DNA of 64,000 nt from NCBI RefSeq assembly GCF_900177815.1, contig NZ_FXAZ01000006.1, positions 248,001-312,000 of the forward strand, given 5' to 3'. Under the pieces are notes generated by a model. It saw only the letters and a list, made by a program, of their open reading frames with translations, made no database searches and had not been told where the DNA came from. How positions within the stretch are numbered: the stretch's first letter is position 1; each line of letters opens with the position of its first letter. Of the stretch, positions 61,829 to 64,000 are shown in pieces. A program made the position numbers and the translations under genes. The stretch comes from Paenibacillus aquistagni (GTDB lineage Bacteria > Bacillota > Bacilli > Paenibacillales > Paenibacillaceae).

Positions 61829-62296
61829 ATGATTAAAGAGATTCATTTACATGATCCTGAGCTATTTGAGCAGGTGTGGAATATGCAGCAGCAAGCCTAT
61901 GGCATTGAAGCTCTGCTTATTGGATTTCATGAGATACCTCCTTTGCTGGAGACGAAGGACGAGCTAATGCAGGTGCAGGAGCATTTTTATGGCTGGTATA
62001 CCGATTCCAATGAGCTTGCGGGGGTCATTTCTTATGAAAGGGAGGCGCCCCATCTGCTGCAGATTTGCCGTGTCATGGTAAGACCAGATCATTTTCGCAA
62101 AGGAATTGGCAGAGCCTTAATGCAGTACGTGCTATCCATGAAAGACGTTCACACATTCACGATTTGTACAGGGCTGAAGAATACGCCAGCCATAACCTTG
62201 TATGAGCAGCTTGGGTTTCACTACGTTAGGGATGACGAGGTAGCGCCAGGCGTTGTTCTTCGCACTTTATCCAAGACACAACCATTGACGACTTAG
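61829..62296 (+). CDS. GNAT family N-acetyltransferase
   Basis: A 155-aa acetyltransferase; the acetyl-CoA loop reads VRPDHFRKGIGRALMQYVL and the C-terminal strand GLKNTPAITLYEQLGFHYV, both standard for GNAT enzymes. Substrate unknown. The start at 61829 (AGAAGGTG upstream) is chosen over an in-frame GTG at 61820. The MgtC gene follows 19 bp later. Confidence 0.85.
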   Translation: MIKEIHLHDPELFEQVWNMQQQAYGIEALLIGFHEIPPLLETKDELMQVQEHFYGWYTDSNELAGVISYEREAPHLLQICRVMVRPDHFRKGIGRALMQYVLSMKDVHTFTICTGLKNTPAITLYEQLGFHYVRDDEVAPGVVLRTLSKTQPLTT

Positions 62297-62315
62297 TGGG
62301 CATCGGGAGGAGATT

Positions 62316-63044
62316 GTGTTGCCATTAGAAATACAAGACCCTTGGTATATTGATAATCTACATATTACACTGCGCCTGCTGCTGGCCATGGTACTAGGGG
62401 GCGTCGTGGGGCTTGAACGGGAACAAGCCAATCATCCGGCAGGACTCCGCACTCATATTCTTGTTTGTCTAGGTTCCGCATTGCTTATGCTGCTATCCAT
62501 ATACGGCTTTTCTCAATTTGTGTATGAGGAGAATGTCCGGATCGATCCGGCGCGTCTAGCAACGGCTGTTATTACCGGAATTGGCTTCTTGGGGGCAGGC
62601 ACCATTATTTTTACAGGGAAAGCGATTGCAGGCTTAACGACAGCGGCTTCGCTGTGGGTTGTTGCTGCAATTGGACTAGCGGTTGGTGCCGGCTTTTACT
62701 TCCCATCCATTTTGACGACAGGACTCGTGTTGGTGAATCTATTCGCATTTAATAAGCTGGAGCAGCGATATTTGGCTGGCAAGAAGCCAAGAATCTTAAC
62801 GCTGATTACAGATGAAGCATTTGATGTTATGAAAACGTTGAACAGCTGCCTCTCCGAGCACGGGATTAATGTAAAAAAGATGACGATTCTTCATCTAGAA
62901 GAAGAGCGCAGCCATCGCGATTACAGGGATTCATACCGCAAGGAAATCAAGCTTGCTGTTGTCATCTCCAAGCATACGGATATTCTAACCTTTGCCACCG
63001 AGATCGAACAGCTGACAGGTGTGCGCTCTGTTACGATTGAATAA
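62316..63044 (+). CDS. MgtC/SapB family membrane protein
   Basis: A 242-aa protein with about five membrane helices and the MgtC signature GGVVGLEREQANHPAGLRTHILVCLGS and GIGFLGAGTI, followed by a C-terminal ACT-like domain (residues about 150-242). MgtC proteins influence Mg homeostasis and membrane ATPase activity rather than transporting Mg themselves. Start GTG 62316 (or TTG 62319) follows GGGAGGAG. Confidence 0.87.
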   Translation: MLPLEIQDPWYIDNLHITLRLLLAMVLGGVVGLEREQANHPAGLRTHILVCLGSALLMLLSIYGFSQFVYEENVRIDPARLATAVITGIGFLGAGTIIFTGKAIAGLTTAASLWVVAAIGLAVGAGFYFPSILTTGLVLVNLFAFNKLEQRYLAGKKPRILTLITDEAFDVMKTLNSCLSEHGINVKKMTILHLEEERSHRDYRDSYRKEIKLAVVISKHTDILTFATEIEQLTGVRSVTIE

Positions 63045-63064
63045 AAAACTAGACTAAAGTCGGT

Positions 63065-63097
63065 GAAACCTTCCTAGACTCAGGAAGGTTTCTTTGC
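63065..63097 (+). terminator. Rho-independent terminator
   Basis: GAAACCTTCCT (63065-63075) pairs perfectly with AGGAAGGTTTC (63082-63092), followed by TTTGCTTTT. Confidence 0.9.
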
Positions 63098-63198
63098 TTT
63101 TGTCCCAAGACGTACAATAAAAGTAACAAAAATGGTCTTTCGCGGACGCGTGCGAATAGAGATAACCTTTGGGTTAGAGTGGAAAGGAATGGACAGCA

Positions 63199-63804
63199 AT
63201 GAATAAACAAACGAGAAATGATAGCCAGCAGCAGCGCACTGACGAGTGGTTGATCCAACAATATAAAGAGGGAAATGAAGGGGCTATGCAGGAATTGGTG
63301 GAAAGACATCGCCCATTTGTGTTAACTTGTATTTGTCGCACGGTTTCTGACCGTTACTTGGCAGAAGATATTGCACAGGATGTATGGCTTAAAGTATTCC
63401 GCTCCTTGCATACGTATCGTGGCGACGCCAAATTTACCACGTGGCTGTATCGCCTGACACGCAATCAGATGATTGATACGCTTCGCAAATGGAAGCATCA
63501 GCATATAGAAATGACAACGGACACGATGCAGCATGTTGAGGGACAGATTGATTTGGACTTGATATGGAGCGATCTCCCCGAAGACCGATTAATCACTAGG
63601 GAGCGTTCACAAGAAGTGCTGGAGGTCTTGAAGCAGCTTCCTATGAAATATAGAACGGTCATGGTGCTGTATCATTTGCGAGACCGCTCGTACACAGAGA
63701 TTGCAGAGCAGTTGTCCATGCCGGTTCGTACGGTAGAGACCAGACTGTATCGGGCAAAGTCGCTCTTTAAGCGTGCTTGGGGACAATCTTTGGAATTGGC
63801 TTAG
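63199..63804 (+). CDS. ECF-type RNA polymerase sigma factor
   Basis: A 201-aa group 4 sigma factor with regions 2 (MQELVERHRPFVLTCICR, YLAEDIAQDVWLKVFRSL, KFTTWLYRLTRNQMID) and 4 (LPMKYRTVMVLYHLRDRSYTEIAEQL, VETRLYRAKSLF). It belongs to the SigW/SigX/SigV-like clade that handles envelope stress. The next gene does not start with the zinc anti-sigma pattern, so a partner cannot be named. Start follows AAAGGA. Confidence 0.9.
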   Translation: MNKQTRNDSQQQRTDEWLIQQYKEGNEGAMQELVERHRPFVLTCICRTVSDRYLAEDIAQDVWLKVFRSLHTYRGDAKFTTWLYRLTRNQMIDTLRKWKHQHIEMTTDTMQHVEGQIDLDLIWSDLPEDRLITRERSQEVLEVLKQLPMKYRTVMVLYHLRDRSYTEIAEQLSMPVRTVETRLYRAKSLFKRAWGQSLELA

Positions 63805-63845
63805 CAGATGTGTGCGGCAATGTCTAAATACAAGGGGGGAGCAGC

Positions 63846-64000
63846 ATGAATAATTATCGCTCAGGTTCATCGAAGAATGAGCAGGAGGAGCAATTTCTTA
63901 AGGAACGGATGAAAAAAGTGGAGCGAATGCAGCAGGAAAGCCGCGGTCAAGGGTGGTTTAATGCCAACGAGCGGCCTTATGCGCATGCCGGAGAGCCTCC
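63846..64000 (+). CDS. Partial gene after ECF sigma factor (3' end outside window)
   Basis: ATG 63846 follows GGGGGGAGC. The first 51 residues are charged and helical (EEQFLKERMKKVERMQQES), with RGQGWFNANERPYAHAGEPP. No family can be recognised from this fragment. Its position 41 bp after the sigma gene suggests co-transcription, possibly as the regulator of that sigma factor, but the sequence shown does not have the Cys/His pattern of a ZAS-type anti-sigma domain. Confidence 0.6.
   Translation, partial: MNNYRSGSSKNEQEEQFLKERMKKVERMQQESRGQGWFNANERPYAHAGEP

Noticed and set aside
63150-63190. ECF autoregulatory promoter (AAC...CGCGT) before the ECF sigma gene
   Set aside because: The distance between AAC and CG elements is about 19 bp, too long for the 16-17 bp of SigW/SigX-type promoters.

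Overview
The window reads as chromosomal DNA from a spore-forming, Paenibacillus-like member of the Bacillales. The signs are strong AGGAGG-type ribosome binding sites, frequent TTG/GTG starts, a YyaC-type sporulation protein, a SigB operon, GatCAB, a futalosine-pathway menaquinone pair and a large carbohydrate ABC operon with an AraC-type sensor-regulator. Both ends cut genes: a GH95 fucosidase at the left and an unrecognised gene after an ECF sigma factor at the right. I see no rRNA, tRNA, CRISPR array, prophage or insertion sequence.

Layout. 1-5 kb: GH95 fucosidase, convergent mqnB-mqnD, a small basic protein and a TIGR01777 epimerase. 5-7 kb: an 11-bp tandem repeat array and gluconokinase. 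7.3-13 kb: the most unusual part, a stand-alone LanB-C/thiopeptide-type protein, a 58-aa protein and a complete ComQ-ComX-ComP-ComA quorum-sensing set. Its ComX pheromone precursor is 56 aa with a penultimate Trp. The comX gene and the membrane half of comP are AT-rich compared with their surroundings. 13-17.7 kb: housekeeping and accessory genes (MpsC/DUF2294, LOG, a radical-SAM/SPASM enzyme with a SEC-C tail, ThpR, MarR).

17.8-29.7 kb is a general-stress island. It holds a REC-PP2C phosphatase, a hybrid histidine kinase, a CheR methyltransferase, a REC-kinase, and then rsbV-rsbW-sigB. The first three match the RsbY-RsbK-RsbM architecture known from Bacillus cereus. SigB-like promoters (GTTT-type -35, 14-nt spacer, GGGTAT-like -10) lie before rsbV, a DUF948 gene, a DUF1328 gene and a YtxH gene, so the regulator and some likely targets are neighbours. 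27.5-31.6 kb: alanine dehydrogenase, L-asparaginase II, CutC. 31.8-37.9 kb: AraC-type regulator and an Lpl-like sugar ABC transporter operon. 38-42.5 kb: DUF1128, YyaC, a 38-aa holin-like toxin candidate, an alpha/beta hydrolase and a methyltransferase.

43.3-49.7 kb: a diguanylate cyclase, a PilZ c-di-GMP receptor, a secreted Ig/cadherin-like protein and an O-antigen ligase-like polymerase, suggesting c-di-GMP-linked surface polysaccharide. 50-58 kb: cupredoxin, DedA, thioredoxin-like, MBL hydrolase, DUF418, M24 peptidase, IDEAL-domain protein and a split ThrE-type exporter. 58.2-61.5 kb: gatCAB. 61.8-64 kb: GNAT, MgtC and an ECF sigma factor. All assignments come from reading motifs and context; no database search was run.
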